Shown here: positions 7,918-18,166 of the stretch, in pieces
Numbering within the stretch: the stretch's first letter is position 1
How the letters are laid out: the number at the start of each line of letters is the position of its first letter
From: Cereibacter azotoformans
Lineage (GTDB): Bacteria > Pseudomonadota > Alphaproteobacteria > Rhodobacterales > Rhodobacteraceae
Direction of reading: 5' to 3'
Length of the DNA: 64,000 nucleotides
NCBI GenBank assembly: GCA_017599285.1
Contig: JAGFXX010000001.1
Coordinates: 2,694,501-2,758,500, forward strand
Notes under the pieces: generated by a model
Told to the model about the DNA's origin: nothing
Database searches by the model: none
The model's input: the letters and a program-made list of their open reading frames with translations, nothing else
Position numbers and translations under genes: made by a program

Positions 7918-10098
7918 TCAGCGCCCGCGGCGCTTGTTGCCGCCGCGTTGGCCGGCCCGCCCGGCGGTGCTGCGGCCCGAGCTTTTCACCGCGGCCTCGG
8001 CGGCGTCCTCCACCGCGCTCTGCCGCGCCAGCGGATCGTCGGCGACGGCCAGTTCCACCGCCTCGAGGCGCTTGATCTCGTCGCGCAGCCGCGCCGCCTC
8101 CTCGAACTCGAGGTTCTCGGCGGCCTTGCGCATCGCGGTGCGCAGCCCGTCGAGATGCGCCGCAAGGTTCGAGCCTACCATCGGCTTCTCGACCTTCGCC
8201 GTCACCCGGTTCATGTCGGTGTCGCCCTGCCAGAGGCCAGCCAGCACGTCCTCGACGTTCTTCTTCACCGTCTGCGGCGTGATGCCATGCGCCTCGTTGT
8301 AGGCGATCTGCTTCTCGCGCCGACGCTCGGTCTCGCGCAGGGCGCGCTCCATGCTGCCGGTGATCCGGTCGGCATACATGATCACCCGCCCGTCGGCGTT
8401 CCGCGCCGCCCGGCCGATGGTCTGGATCAGCGAGGTTTCCGAGCGCAGGAAGCCCTCCTTGTCGGCATCGAGGATCGCCACCAGCCCGCATTCGGGAATG
8501 TCGAGCCCCTCGCGCAGCAGGTTGATCCCCACCAGCACGTCGAAGGCGCCAAGCCGCAGGTCGCGCAGGATCTCGATCCGCTCGATCGTGTCGATGTCGG
8601 AATGCATGTAGCGCACCCGGATGCCCTGTTCGTGCAGATACTCGGTCAGATCCTCGGCCATGCGCTTGGTCAGCACCGTCACCAGCGTCCTGAGGCCCGC
8701 GGCCGCCACCTTGCGGATCTCGTCCAGGAGGTCGTCCACCTGCATCTCGACCGGGCGGATCTCGACCATCGGATCGAGAAGGCCCGTGGGGCGGATCACC
8801 TGCTCGGCAAAGACGCCTCCGGCCTGCTCCAGCTCCCACGCGGAGGGGGTGGCCGAGACGAAGACCGACTGAGGCCGCATCGCGTCCCATTCCTCGAACT
8901 TGAGGGGGCGGTTGTCCATGCAGGAGGGCAGGCGGAACCCGTGCTCGGCCAGTGTGAACTTGCGCCGGTAGTCGCCCCGATACATGCCGCCGATCTGCGG
9001 CACCGTCACATGGCTTTCATCAGCGAAGACGATGGCATTGTCGGGGATGAACTCGAACAGCGTCGGCGGCGGCTCGCCCGGAGCGCGGCCGGTCAGGTAG
9101 CGCGAATAGTTCTCGATCCCGTTGCAGACGCCGGTCGCTTCCAGCATCTCGATGTCGAAGTTGGTGCGCTGCTCCAGCCGCTGCGCTTCCAGCAGCTTGC
9201 CCTCGGCCACCAGCTGGTCGAGCCGCTGGCGCAGCTCCTTCTTGATGCCCTGCACGGCCTGCTGCATCGTCGGCCGCGGCGTGACGTAGTGCGAATTCGC
9301 GTAGATGCGGATCTGCTTGAAGCTGTCGGTCTTGGCGCCGGTCAGCGGATCGAACTCCACGACGCTCTCCAGCTCCTCGCCGAAGAACGAGAAGCGCCAG
9401 GCCCGGTCTTCCAGGTGGGCGGGCCAGACCTCGAGCGAATCGCCCCGCACGCGGAAGCTGCCGCGCTGGAAGCCCTGATCGTTGCGCCGGTATTGCTGCG
9501 CCACCAGTTCGGCGATCACCTGCCGCTGGTCGTAGCTCTGCCCCACCACCAGATCCTGCGTCATCGCCGAATAGGTCTCGACCGAGCCGATGCCGTAGAT
9601 GCACGAGACCGAGGCCACGATGATCACGTCGTCGCGTTCCAGCAGCGCCCGGGTGGCCGAGTGGCGCATCCGGTCGATCTGCTCGTTGATCTGCGATTCC
9701 TTCTCGATATAGGTGTCCGACCGCGGGACATAGGCCTCGGGCTGGTAGTAGTCGTAGTAGGACACGAAATATTCCACGGCGTTGTCGGGGAAGAAGCCCT
9801 TGAACTCGCCGTAAAGCTGCGCCGCCAGCGTCTTGTTCGGAGCCAGGATGATGGCCGGGCGCTGGGTCTCTTCGATGATCTTGGCCATGGTGAAGGTCTT
9901 GCCGGTGCCCGTGGCCCCCAGCAGCACCTGGTTCTGCTCGCCCGCCCGCACGCCCGAGGCCAGCTCGGCGATGGCCGTCGGCTGATCGCCCGCGGGTTTG
10001 AACGGAGTCTTCATCTCGAAACGCCGCCCGCCCTCGAGCTTGGGGCGGGTCAGCACCTCCGGGCGGTGCATCGGCATGTTCATATTGTTGTGCGGCAT
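7918..10098 (-). CDS. uvrB: Excinuclease ABC subunit UvrB
   Basis: Damage-recognition helicase-like subunit of nucleotide excision repair; it takes DNA from UvrA and recruits UvrC. The 726-residue protein carries Walker A GATGTGKT at 61-68, the beta-hairpin region [16 protein letters not shown] that clamps DNA, the helicase motif FADESH, the C-terminal helicase lobe ([22 protein letters not shown]) and the UVR motif ([19 protein letters not shown]) that binds UvrC, followed by a basic tail. The start is set by GAGGGG upstream. A short palindrome (TTGTT-CGCA-AACAA, 10135-10148) lies about 37 bp upstream of the start codon but does not match the GTTC-N7-GTTC SOS box. Confidence 0.97.
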   Translation of the reverse strand: MPHNNMNMPMHRPEVLTRPKLEGGRRFEMKTPFKPAGDQPTAIAELASGVRAGEQNQVLLGATGTGKTFTMAKIIEETQRPAIILAPNKTLAAQLYGEFKGFFPDNAVEYFVSYYDYYQPEAYVPRSDTYIEKESQINEQIDRMRHSATRALLERDDVIIVASVSCIYGIGSVETYSAMTQDLVVGQSYDQRQVIAELVAQQYRRNDQGFQRGSFRVRGDSLEVWPAHLEDRAWRFSFFGEELESVVEFDPLTGAKTDSFKQIRIYANSHYVTPRPTMQQAVQGIKKELRQRLDQLVAEGKLLEAQRLEQRTNFDIEMLEATGVCNGIENYSRYLTGRAPGEPPPTLFEFIPDNAIVFADESHVTVPQIGGMYRGDYRRKFTLAEHGFRLPSCMDNRPLKFEEWDAMRPQSVFVSATPSAWELEQAGGVFAEQVIRPTGLLDPMVEIRPVEMQVDDLLDEIRKVAAAGLRTLVTVLTKRMAEDLTEYLHEQGIRVRYMHSDIDTIERIEILRDLRLGAFDVLVGINLLREGLDIPECGLVAILDADKEGFLRSETSLIQTIGRAARNADGRVIMYADRITGSMERALRETERRREKQIAYNEAHGITPQTVKKNVEDVLAGLWQGDTDMNRVTAKVEKPMVGSNLAAHLDGLRTAMRKAAENLEFEEAARLRDEIKRLEAVELAVADDPLARQSAVEDAAEAAVKSSGRSTAGRAGQRGGNKRRGR

Positions 10099-10351
10099 GG
10101 TGATTCCCCTCGGCCGCCTAGATTTGATCCGTTTTTGTTCGCAAACAAGGGAGCTGAGGCTGCTTCTTTACCGGCGTTTAACCATTGGCGGCTAGAAGGA
10201 GGGGGCAAGCAGCAGAACGCTGTCGGTCGGTTGCACCACACACCCCACCCACCCCTCCGTGATCGATCGACAGCCGCTTGCAACGCGGTCTGGAGGTCTT
10301 GATCTGCGGCGGGAAAGCCGCCAATAACGGGGCATCTTGCACGGAGGCCCC

Positions 10352-10663
10352 ATGCGCGCGCGTATCTATCAGCCTGCCCGAAACGCCATGCAGTCCGGGA
10401 CCGGAAAGGCCAAGGGCTGGGTTCTGGTGTTCGAGAGCCGCGAGGCCCGCGACATTGACCCGCTGATGGGCTGGACCTCGTCGGCGGACACGCAGAATCA
10501 GGTGATGCTGCATTTCGACAGCCGCGAAGCCGCGCTGGACTATGCCAAGGCGCACCGGATCGAGGTCGAGGTGACGGAGTCCAAGCCGCGCCGGCCGAAC
10601 ATCCGCCCGCGTGGCTATGGCGAGAACTTCGCCACCGACCGTCGGGGCGCCTGGACGCATTGA
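10352..10663 (+). CDS. NDUFS4-like ETC complex I accessory subunit
   Basis: 103 residues belonging to the ETC complex I subunit (18 kDa, NDUFS4-like) family: [14 protein letters not shown] near the N-terminus, then [24 protein letters not shown], and a C-terminal [21 protein letters not shown] that matches the strongly conserved PYSDNF.RRGEPWTH ending. In alphaproteobacteria and mitochondria this subunit sits on the peripheral arm of NADH:quinone oxidoreductase. ATG 10352 has GGAGG 5 nt upstream. It is far from the nuo operon, as is usual for this gene. Confidence 0.88.
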   Translation: MRARIYQPARNAMQSGTGKAKGWVLVFESREARDIDPLMGWTSSADTQNQVMLHFDSREAALDYAKAHRIEVEVTESKPRRPNIRPRGYGENFATDRRGAWTH

Positions 10664-10680
10664 GCCTGGGCGGCACCGCC

Positions 10681-10710
10681 TAGAGAAAGCCGATCTAGAG
10701 AAAGCCGATC
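10681..10710. repeat. 15-bp perfect tandem duplication at a stop codon
   Basis: tagagaaagccgatc occurs twice back to back (10681-10695, 10696-10710). The second copy encodes the last codons and TAG stop of the DUF6644-type membrane gene read on the minus strand; the first copy repeats them beyond the stop. Probably a slippage duplication with no effect on the protein. Confidence 0.8.
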
Positions 10711-11150
10711 CACCGCCCCGCCACGAGCGTCGAGAGCCACAGCGCAGCCGATGCAAGCGCCGCGGCGCGCGTGACGGGCGTGGCAGGGCCGCCGGCCACG
10801 AAGGTCCTCCAGCCGCGGCCCAGGTGCAGGGCGGCGACGTTCAGGACCGCCGCCGCGATCAGCGCGAGCTTGATCAGGAAGGCGCGGTTGCCGAGGTAGT
10901 TCGGCGGATCGACACTGAACAGCCAGAGGCCGGTGGTGAGCGCAACCGCAAGCCCCACGCCCGCGCTTCGCACGAGGAACGGCGCCACCTCTCCCGCGCG
11001 CCGTCCGGCAACGATCATCAGGTCGAGCGGCAGGATCGCCCCGACGAGCAGGGCAATCCCGAGGATGTGGGCGGCATTGACCAGCAGGTAGGCCGTGCCC
11101 GAGCCGCGGATCAGATCCGCACCGGGCCAGCCCGCCAAAAGCTGCAGCAT
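10695..11150 (-). CDS. Four-to-five-helix membrane protein (DUF6644-like)
   Basis: 151 residues, mostly hydrophobic, with about four or five membrane helices (YLLVNAAHILGIALLVGAIL; LMIVAGRR; VGLAVALTTGLWLFSV; FLIKLALIAAAVLNVAALHL; ALASAALWLSTLVAGRWIGF). The pattern of a conserved His in NAAHILG, LHLGR and a C-terminal AGRWIGF fits the DUF6644/DUF2214-like cytochrome-b-related family. Its ATG overlaps the stop of the upstream gene (TGATG at 11148-11152), so the pair is translationally coupled and likely works together at the membrane. Confidence 0.72.
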   Translation of the reverse strand: MLQLLAGWPGADLIRGSGTAYLLVNAAHILGIALLVGAILPLDLMIVAGRRAGEVAPFLVRSAGVGLAVALTTGLWLFSVDPPNYLGNRAFLIKLALIAAAVLNVAALHLGRGWRTFVAGGPATPVTRAAALASAALWLSTLVAGRWIGFL

Positions 11151-11527
11151 CAGCCCTGCGGCTCGATCAGTTCCGGGTAAAAGTCATAGGGCGTGCCGTC
11201 GATCGTGATGCGGACGGCCTTCATCAGGTTCGTGCCGTCCTTGGCGCGATGCCCGAGGACATGCACCGCAACGCCGGGTTCCGCGGTCTCGGCGGTGAAG
11301 CCCGCACGCTGGGTCTGGTTCGGGTTGCCCAGCTCGATCTGCCAGAGGGCCCCGTCCGGGGCGAGGATCTCGATCTTGGGATGCGGCGGGTTCATCGAGA
11401 CCGACTGCAGTTCGCCCGTCACCTGCGACTGCTGCTCTTCGGCCCAGTTCCAGCCGTGATGGGCGAGGGCGGCAGTGCCGACGAGCGCGGCGGCGGCAAG
11501 CGCCAGTCCGAGGCGGGGAAGGATCAT
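11150..11527 (-). CDS. DUF6152-type periplasmic protein
   Basis: 125 residues with a signal peptide (MILPRLGLALAAAALVGTAALAHHGW). The HHGW right after the signal and the small beta-domain (TGELQSVSMNPPHPKIEILAPDG, IELGNPNQTQRAGF, VHVLGHRAKDGTNLMKAVRI) are the hallmarks of the DUF6152 family, whose role is unknown. ATG 11527 has GGAGA 7 nt upstream. Coupled to the DUF6644-like membrane gene; the two families commonly occur together. Confidence 0.75.
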   Translation of the reverse strand: MILPRLGLALAAAALVGTAALAHHGWNWAEEQQSQVTGELQSVSMNPPHPKIEILAPDGALWQIELGNPNQTQRAGFTAETAEPGVAVHVLGHRAKDGTNLMKAVRITIDGTPYDFYPELIEPQG

Positions 11528-11732
11528 CGCGGTTCTCCGTGCTGGTTCAAGTGCCAACGCACAAGGAGCGCTCTCGGGCGACCGCGCTCACGCCTTGTTG
11601 ATCCGGCCCGGTTCGTCCGGCATTCGCGCCGGGAGCAGCCACCCGGCTGTCATCCTGGTGCTGCAAAACTCTTGCATCAGGGGGGGGGTGGCCCTATACG
11701 CCCCCGTTCTTCCTTCTCGCGCGGGGGGTCTC

Positions 11733-12830
11733 ATGATCCAGACACCTTTCTACCTGATCGATTCCGCCAGCCTCAAGCGGAACATGGCGGTCATCGACCG
11801 GCTCCGCGAGGGATCGGGGGCCAAGGCGCTGCTCGCGCTCAAATGCTTCGCGACATGGCCCGCCTTCGACTACATGCGCGACCACATGGACGGGACGACC
11901 TCCTCGTCGCTCTACGAGCTGCGGCTCGGGCGCGAGAAGTTCGGCAAGGAGACCCATGCCTATTCGGTGGCCTGGCCCGATCACGAGATCGATGAGGCGG
12001 TGGGCTACGCCGACAAGATCATCTTCAACTCGGTGGGCCAGCTTCAGCGGTTCAGGGACCGCACCGGCGGGATCGCGCGCGGATTGCGGCTGAACCCCGG
12101 CCTCTCGACCTCGGGCTTCGATCTGGCCGACCCGGCGCGGCCCTTCTCGCGGCTGGGCGAATGGAGCGCCGAGAAGATCGAGGCGGTGCTGCCCGACATC
12201 TCGGGCGTGATGATCCATTACAACTGCGAGAATGCCGATTTCGACCTGTTCGACCGGCAGCTGGCCGAGATCGAGGGCCGCTTCGGCGCGATCCTCGACC
12301 GGCTCGACTGGGTGAGCCTTGGTGGCGGCATCCATTTCACCGGCGAGGGCTATCCGGTGGACCGGCTGGCCGCGCGGCTGAAGGCCTTTGCCGCGGCGCA
12401 CGGGGTTCAGGTCTATCTCGAGCCCGGCGAGGCGGCAATCACCCGCTCGGCCACGCTCGAGGTGACGGTGCTCGACCTGCTTGACAACGGCAAGCAGCTG
12501 GCCATCGTGGACAGTTCGGTCGAGGCGCACATGCTGGACCTGCTGATCTACCGGCAGTCCGCAAAGGTTGAACCCGACGCGGGCGATCATAGCTACATGG
12601 TCTGTGGCAAGTCCTGCCTGGCCGGAGACATCTTCGGCGAGTTCCGCTTTGCCGAGCCGCTGAAAGTGGGCGACCGCCTCTCCATCGCGGATGCTGCGGG
12701 CTACACGATGGTGAAGAAGAACTGGTTCAACGGGGTGAAGATGCCCTCGATCGTGATCCGCGAGCCCGACGGATCGCTGCGCGTGGCGCGCGAGTTCGGC
12801 TATGGCGACTATGCCTCGAGCCTCGGCTGA
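11733..12830 (+). CDS. nspC: Carboxynorspermidine decarboxylase NspC
   Basis: PLP-dependent enzyme of the alanine racemase-like fold III group that decarboxylates carboxynorspermidine or carboxyspermidine, the last step of the aspartate-semialdehyde route to triamines. The 365-residue protein starts TPFYLIDSASLKRN, has the PLP lysine in ALLALKCF (K37), GLRLNPG, the HYNCEN segment and LGGGIHFTGEGYP glycine loop, YLEPGEA and the C-terminal CGKSCLAGD motif containing the active-site Cys of this family. Followed 36 bp later by the synthase gene, so one operon makes and then decarboxylates the carboxy-polyamine. Confidence 0.93.
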   Translation: MIQTPFYLIDSASLKRNMAVIDRLREGSGAKALLALKCFATWPAFDYMRDHMDGTTSSSLYELRLGREKFGKETHAYSVAWPDHEIDEAVGYADKIIFNSVGQLQRFRDRTGGIARGLRLNPGLSTSGFDLADPARPFSRLGEWSAEKIEAVLPDISGVMIHYNCENADFDLFDRQLAEIEGRFGAILDRLDWVSLGGGIHFTGEGYPVDRLAARLKAFAAAHGVQVYLEPGEAAITRSATLEVTVLDLLDNGKQLAIVDSSVEAHMLDLLIYRQSAKVEPDAGDHSYMVCGKSCLAGDIFGEFRFAEPLKVGDRLSIADAAGYTMVKKNWFNGVKMPSIVIREPDGSLRVAREFGYGDYASSLG

Positions 12831-12866
12831 GGCGCTTCCCTCTGTCCTTGAAGGAGACGGTTCGAA

Positions 12867-14105
12867 GTGAAGAAGAACGTGTTGATCATCGGTGCCGGCG
12901 GCGTCGCACAGGTGGTGGCGCACAAGTGCGCGCAGAACAACGACGTGCTGGGTGACCTGCACATCGCCTCGCGCACACTCTCGAAATGCGAGGCGATCAT
13001 CGCTTCGGTGCACGAGAAGGGCGCGATGAAGGGGACGGGCCGGTTCGACGCCCATGCCGTCGATGCGATGGATACCGCCGCCGTGGCCGCCCTGATCCGC
13101 GAGACGGGCGCCGGGATCGTGATCAACGTGGGCTCGGCCTTCGTCAACATGCCGGTGCTCGAGGCCTGCCTCGAGACGGGCGCGGCCTACATGGACACGG
13201 CGATCCACGAGGATCCGGCGAAGATCTGCGAGACGCCGCCGTGGTATGGCAACTACGAGTGGAAGCGGCGCGAGCGTTGCGCCGAGGCGGGCGTCACCGC
13301 GATCCTCGGCGTGGGCTTCGATCCGGGCGTGGTCAATGCCTATGCGCGGCTGGCTGCGGACGAGTACCTCGACGAGGTCGCCTCGATCGACATCGTGGAC
13401 ATCAACGCGGGCAGCCACGGGCGCTGGTTCTCGACCAACTTCGATCCCGAGATCAACTTCCGCGAGTTCACGGGCACGGTCTATTCGTGGCAGGACGGGG
13501 CGTGGCAGGCGAACCGGATGTTCGAGGTCGGGCAGGAGTTCGACCTGCCCGTGGTGGGCCGGCAGAAGGCCTACATGACCGGCCACGATGAGGTGCACTC
13601 GCTGGCGGCCAACTATCCGCAGGCGGACGTGCGCTTCTGGATGGGCTTCTCGGATCACTACATCAACGTCTTCATGGTGCTGAAGAACCTCGGGCTTCTG
13701 TCCGAGCAGCCGGTGACGACGGCCGAGGGGCTCGAGGTGATCCCGCTCAAGGTGGTGAAGGCGGTCCTGCCCGATCCCTCGTCGCTGGCGCCCGACTACA
13801 CCGGCAAGACCTGCATCGGCGACATCGTGAAGGGGACGAAGGACGGCCAGCCGGCCGAAGTCTTCATCTACAACGTGGCCGACCATGCCGAAGCCTATGC
13901 CGAGGTCGGGTCGCAGGGGATCTCCTACACCGCCGGCGTGCCGCCCGTCGCCGCGGCCATCCTCGTGGCCGAGGGGACATGGGATGTGAAGAAGATGGTC
14001 AATGTCGAGGAGCTGGACCCGAAACCGTTCCTCGCGCTTCTGAACCGGATGGGCCTGCCCACGCGGATCAAGGACGCCGCCGGGGATCGCGCGCTCGAGT
14101 TCTGA
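12867..14105 (+). CDS. Carboxynorspermidine synthase (saccharopine dehydrogenase family)
   Basis: NADPH-dependent reductase condensing aspartate semialdehyde with diaminopropane or putrescine to give the substrate of NspC. 412 residues from a GTG start with AAGGAGA 9 nt upstream. The N-terminal Rossmann fold has GAGGVAQ at 9-15; the conserved segments YMDTAIHEDP, GVGFDPGVVNAYARLA and DINAGSHGRWFSTNFDPEINFREF are typical of this branch rather than of lysine-forming saccharopine dehydrogenase. The genes' pairing with nspC fixes the pathway; which triamine is made cannot be read from sequence. Confidence 0.93.
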   Translation: MKKNVLIIGAGGVAQVVAHKCAQNNDVLGDLHIASRTLSKCEAIIASVHEKGAMKGTGRFDAHAVDAMDTAAVAALIRETGAGIVINVGSAFVNMPVLEACLETGAAYMDTAIHEDPAKICETPPWYGNYEWKRRERCAEAGVTAILGVGFDPGVVNAYARLAADEYLDEVASIDIVDINAGSHGRWFSTNFDPEINFREFTGTVYSWQDGAWQANRMFEVGQEFDLPVVGRQKAYMTGHDEVHSLAANYPQADVRFWMGFSDHYINVFMVLKNLGLLSEQPVTTAEGLEVIPLKVVKAVLPDPSSLAPDYTGKTCIGDIVKGTKDGQPAEVFIYNVADHAEAYAEVGSQGISYTAGVPPVAAAILVAEGTWDVKKMVNVEELDPKPFLALLNRMGLPTRIKDAAGDRALEF

Positions 14106-14128
14106 GGGCGCCAATCGCGCTCTTTCCA

Positions 14129-14165
14129 GACCCCGGCCGCAGGCGTGGCCGGGGTCCTTTCTTTT
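14129..14165 (+). terminator. Rho-independent terminator of the nspC operon
   Basis: A 10-bp GC stem GACCCCGGCC (14129-14138) pairs perfectly with GGCCGGGGTC (14147-14156) across an 8-nt loop and is followed by CTTTCTTTT. It starts 24 bp after the stop of the synthase gene. Confidence 0.9.
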
Positions 14166-14227
14166 GAGCGTTTATCGGCCCCCCCCCGGGCTCGCCCGGG
14201 GGGCTGCCTTCTCCAGGCGGAGCCTTG

Positions 14228-14407
14228 TCAGCCTTTGGACTGCGGATCCTCCGGCGCCTGTCCGGGCTGTTTCTGCGAGCGATGCGGCCCCGCCTCGCCC
14301 GGATCCTCGCGATCCCGCCCGGTGGGGTCGATCTGCTGCTGGCGCTGGTCCACGCTGTTGCCCTCGCGGCGGCGATCGCCGGGTGCGGACTTGTCATTGT
14401 CGGTCAT
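14228..14407 (-). CDS. 59-residue hydrophilic, probably disordered protein
   Basis: A short frame starting MTDNDKSAPGDRRREGNSVD and ending APEDPQSKG, with AGGAGG 5 nt before its ATG at 14407, one of the best ribosome sites in the region. It is extremely rich in Asp, Glu, Arg, Gln, Pro and Gly with almost no hydrophobic residues, so it is expected to be unstructured and cytoplasmic. It lies 26 bp downstream of nothing but the opp operon tail: the oppDF stop is at 14434, so it may be the last cistron of that operon. No family recognised. Confidence 0.7.
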   Translation of the reverse strand: MTDNDKSAPGDRRREGNSVDQRQQQIDPTGRDREDPGEAGPHRSQKQPGQAPEDPQSKG

Positions 14408-14433
14408 GGCATCCTCCTGCGCGGTGAAACCGC

Positions 14434-16053
<1,620 letters not shown>

Positions 16054-16054
16054 C

Positions 16055-17194
16055 TCAGCGGTCCTTCGGGTCGAGGCTGTCGCGCAATCCGTCGCCGAGG
16101 AAGTTCAGCGCGAACAGGATCGCGGTCAGCGTGAGGGCAGGCCAGATCAAGAGCCACGGCGCGCCGCGCATGTTGGCGGCGCCTTCCGAGATCAGAAGGC
16201 CCAAAGAGGTCAGCGGCTCCTGCACGCCGAGGCCGAGGAAGGACAGCAGGCTTTCCAGCAGGATGGCCTTGGGCACCAGCAGCGTGACGAAGACGATCAC
16301 CGGCCCGAGCGTGTTCGGCACTATGTGCCGAATCAGGATGCCCGCGCGCGTGGCCCCCAGCGCCTCGGCCGCCTGCACGAACTCCTGCCGTTTCAGGCTG
16401 AGCGTCTGGCCCCTTACGATCCGCGCCATGTCCAGCCACTCGGTCGCGCCGATGGCGATGAAGATGATGACGATGTTCCGGCCGAAGAACACCACGAGCA
16501 GGATCACGAAGAAGATGAAGGGCAGCGAGTAGAGGATGTCCACGATCCGCATCATCACGTTGTCCACCCGCCCGCCGAGATAGCCCGAGATCGCGCCGTA
16601 GGTAACGCCCAGAAGGAGCGCCATGGCCGAGGCGAGAAGGCCGATCGCGAGCGAGATCCGCACCCCGATGAAGATGCGCGACATCAGATCCCGCCCCACG
16701 GCATCGGTGCCGAAGAGGAAGTAGAGCTGCTCCACATCGGCCGAGAGCGTGCCGCTCAATCCGTCGGGCGCAAGGTCGAGCCGCGGATTGATGAAGAGGT
16801 CGGACCGCTGGAAATAGCGCAGGATGCGTTCGTCGATCGGCTCGTCGTCGGCGATCTCGACCGAGACGGTGCCGTTCTCGAGCACCGGCGTCCCCTCGAC
16901 CCGGGCGCGGGCCATCGTGCGTTCGAAATTCGGGATCACCACATCGGCGCGCGGGTAAGGCTCGAGGCTGGCGGGCGCGCGGACGAACTGGGGATAGACC
17001 CGCGTGTAGTCGTGCGGCGAGAGCATCGGGCCGAAGATCCCGACGAGGCCGAGGAAGATCAGCACCAGCGCCGAGGCGACCGCGGCGCGGTTCTTCCGCA
17101 GGCGGATCCAGGCGTCCTGCCAGAGCGAGCGGCCGACGAGGGCATCGGGTGCGGGCGCGGGCGTGCCCGGTGTGGGAATGGGCATCTCAGTCAT
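16055..17194 (-). CDS. oppC: Oligopeptide ABC transporter permease OppC
   Basis: Inner-membrane permease of the peptide importer. 379 residues: an N-terminal helix after the LVGRSLWQDAWIRLRKNRAA motif, a long extracytoplasmic insert of about 120 residues (longer than in E. coli OppC, similar to YejE-type permeases), then the binding-protein-dependent permease domain with FGTDAVGRDLMSRIFIGVRISL and the EAA-loop AAEALGATRAGILIRHIVPNT that contacts the ATPase. It overlaps the end of oppB by 8 bp. Confidence 0.93.
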   Translation of the reverse strand: MTEMPIPTPGTPAPAPDALVGRSLWQDAWIRLRKNRAAVASALVLIFLGLVGIFGPMLSPHDYTRVYPQFVRAPASLEPYPRADVVIPNFERTMARARVEGTPVLENGTVSVEIADDEPIDERILRYFQRSDLFINPRLDLAPDGLSGTLSADVEQLYFLFGTDAVGRDLMSRIFIGVRISLAIGLLASAMALLLGVTYGAISGYLGGRVDNVMMRIVDILYSLPFIFFVILLVVFFGRNIVIIFIAIGATEWLDMARIVRGQTLSLKRQEFVQAAEALGATRAGILIRHIVPNTLGPVIVFVTLLVPKAILLESLLSFLGLGVQEPLTSLGLLISEGAANMRGAPWLLIWPALTLTAILFALNFLGDGLRDSLDPKDR

Positions 17195-18110
17195 AGCGCA
17201 CCCGCGGGTCGAGAAGGGTGTAGAGCAGGTCCACGATCAGGTTGAACAGCAGGATGAAGAGCGCGATCACCACCACCGTCCCCATCACCAGCGTGTAGTC
17301 CCGCCCCAGCGCGCCTTGCACGAAGTAGCGCCCGATGCCGGGCAGGCCGAAGATCGTCTCGACCACGACCGAGCCGGTCAGAAGCCCCGCGGCCGTCGGT
17401 CCGAGATAGCTCACCGCGGGCAGCATGGCGGCGCGCAGGGCGTGCTTGACCACCACGGTCCGGGCGGGCAGCCCGTAGGCGCGGGCGGTGCGGACATGGT
17501 TCGAGCGCAGCGCCTCGATGGTCGCCCCGCGCACGAGGCGCGCGATCACTGCCACCTGCGGCAGTGCCAGCGTCACCACCGGCAGCACCCAGTAGGCGGG
17601 GTCCGACGCGGACCAGCCGCCCGCGGGAAGCCAGCGCAGGATCACCCCGAAGAACAGGCTGAGCAGCGGCGCCACCACGAAATTCGGCGTCGTGATCCCG
17701 AAGGTGGCAAGCCCCACGATCGTGTAGTCGAGCCAGGAGTTCTGCCTCAGCGCGGCAATGGCCCCGAGGACGGTGCCGATCAGCACCGCAAGCGAGATCG
17801 CCAGCCCGCCGAGCAGCATCGACACCGGCAGGCCCGAGGCGAAGAGGTCGTTGACGCTGAAATCGCGCTTCGTGAAGGACGGTCCGAGATCGCCCCTCAG
17901 CAGGTTGCCCATGTAGGTCAGATATTGCGACCAGAGCGACCCGTCGAGGTTATAGGCCCGCTTGAGGTTCTCCATGATGAGCGGATCGAGCGGCCGCTCG
18001 AGGTCGAACGGGCCGCCCGGCGCCAGCCGGATCATGAAGAAGGTGAGCGTGACGATGATGAAGACGGTCGGCACGGCCGAAGCGAGCCGTCGCAGCGTGT
18101 AGCGAAGCAT
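17187..18110 (-). CDS. oppB: Oligopeptide ABC transporter permease OppB
   Basis: 307 residues with the usual OppB layout: MLRYTLRRLASAVPTVFIIV as first helix, the RLAPGGPFD segment of the family, five further helices and the EAA loop TARAYGLPARTVVVKHALRA. The start at 18110 has GAGGG 9 nt upstream; the frame extends far upstream but that part lies under oppA. It is 56 bp downstream of oppA and overlaps oppC by 8 bp. Length matches E. coli OppB (306). Confidence 0.94.
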   Translation of the reverse strand: MLRYTLRRLASAVPTVFIIVTLTFFMIRLAPGGPFDLERPLDPLIMENLKRAYNLDGSLWSQYLTYMGNLLRGDLGPSFTKRDFSVNDLFASGLPVSMLLGGLAISLAVLIGTVLGAIAALRQNSWLDYTIVGLATFGITTPNFVVAPLLSLFFGVILRWLPAGGWSASDPAYWVLPVVTLALPQVAVIARLVRGATIEALRSNHVRTARAYGLPARTVVVKHALRAAMLPAVSYLGPTAAGLLTGSVVVETIFGLPGIGRYFVQGALGRDYTLVMGTVVVIALFILLFNLIVDLLYTLLDPRVRYD

Positions 18111-18166
18111 CGGAAAAGCCCTCGCAAGGGGGGCGCGACGGAGGATCCGCGCGCGCCCCGTAACGA

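Noticed and set aside
10135..10148. LexA/SOS box before uvrB
   Set aside because: The TTGTT-CGCA-AACAA dyad does not fit GTTC-N7-GTTC and has only 5-bp arms.
7885..10302. An 800-codon plus-strand frame opposite uvrB
   Set aside because: Shadow of uvrB with no recognisable domain or start signal.
11694..14114. Long minus-strand open frame opposite nspC and the synthase gene
   Set aside because: It lacks a ribosome site, its composition is Arg/His/Asp/Leu-rich as expected of antisense in GC-rich DNA, and the plus-strand genes are certain.
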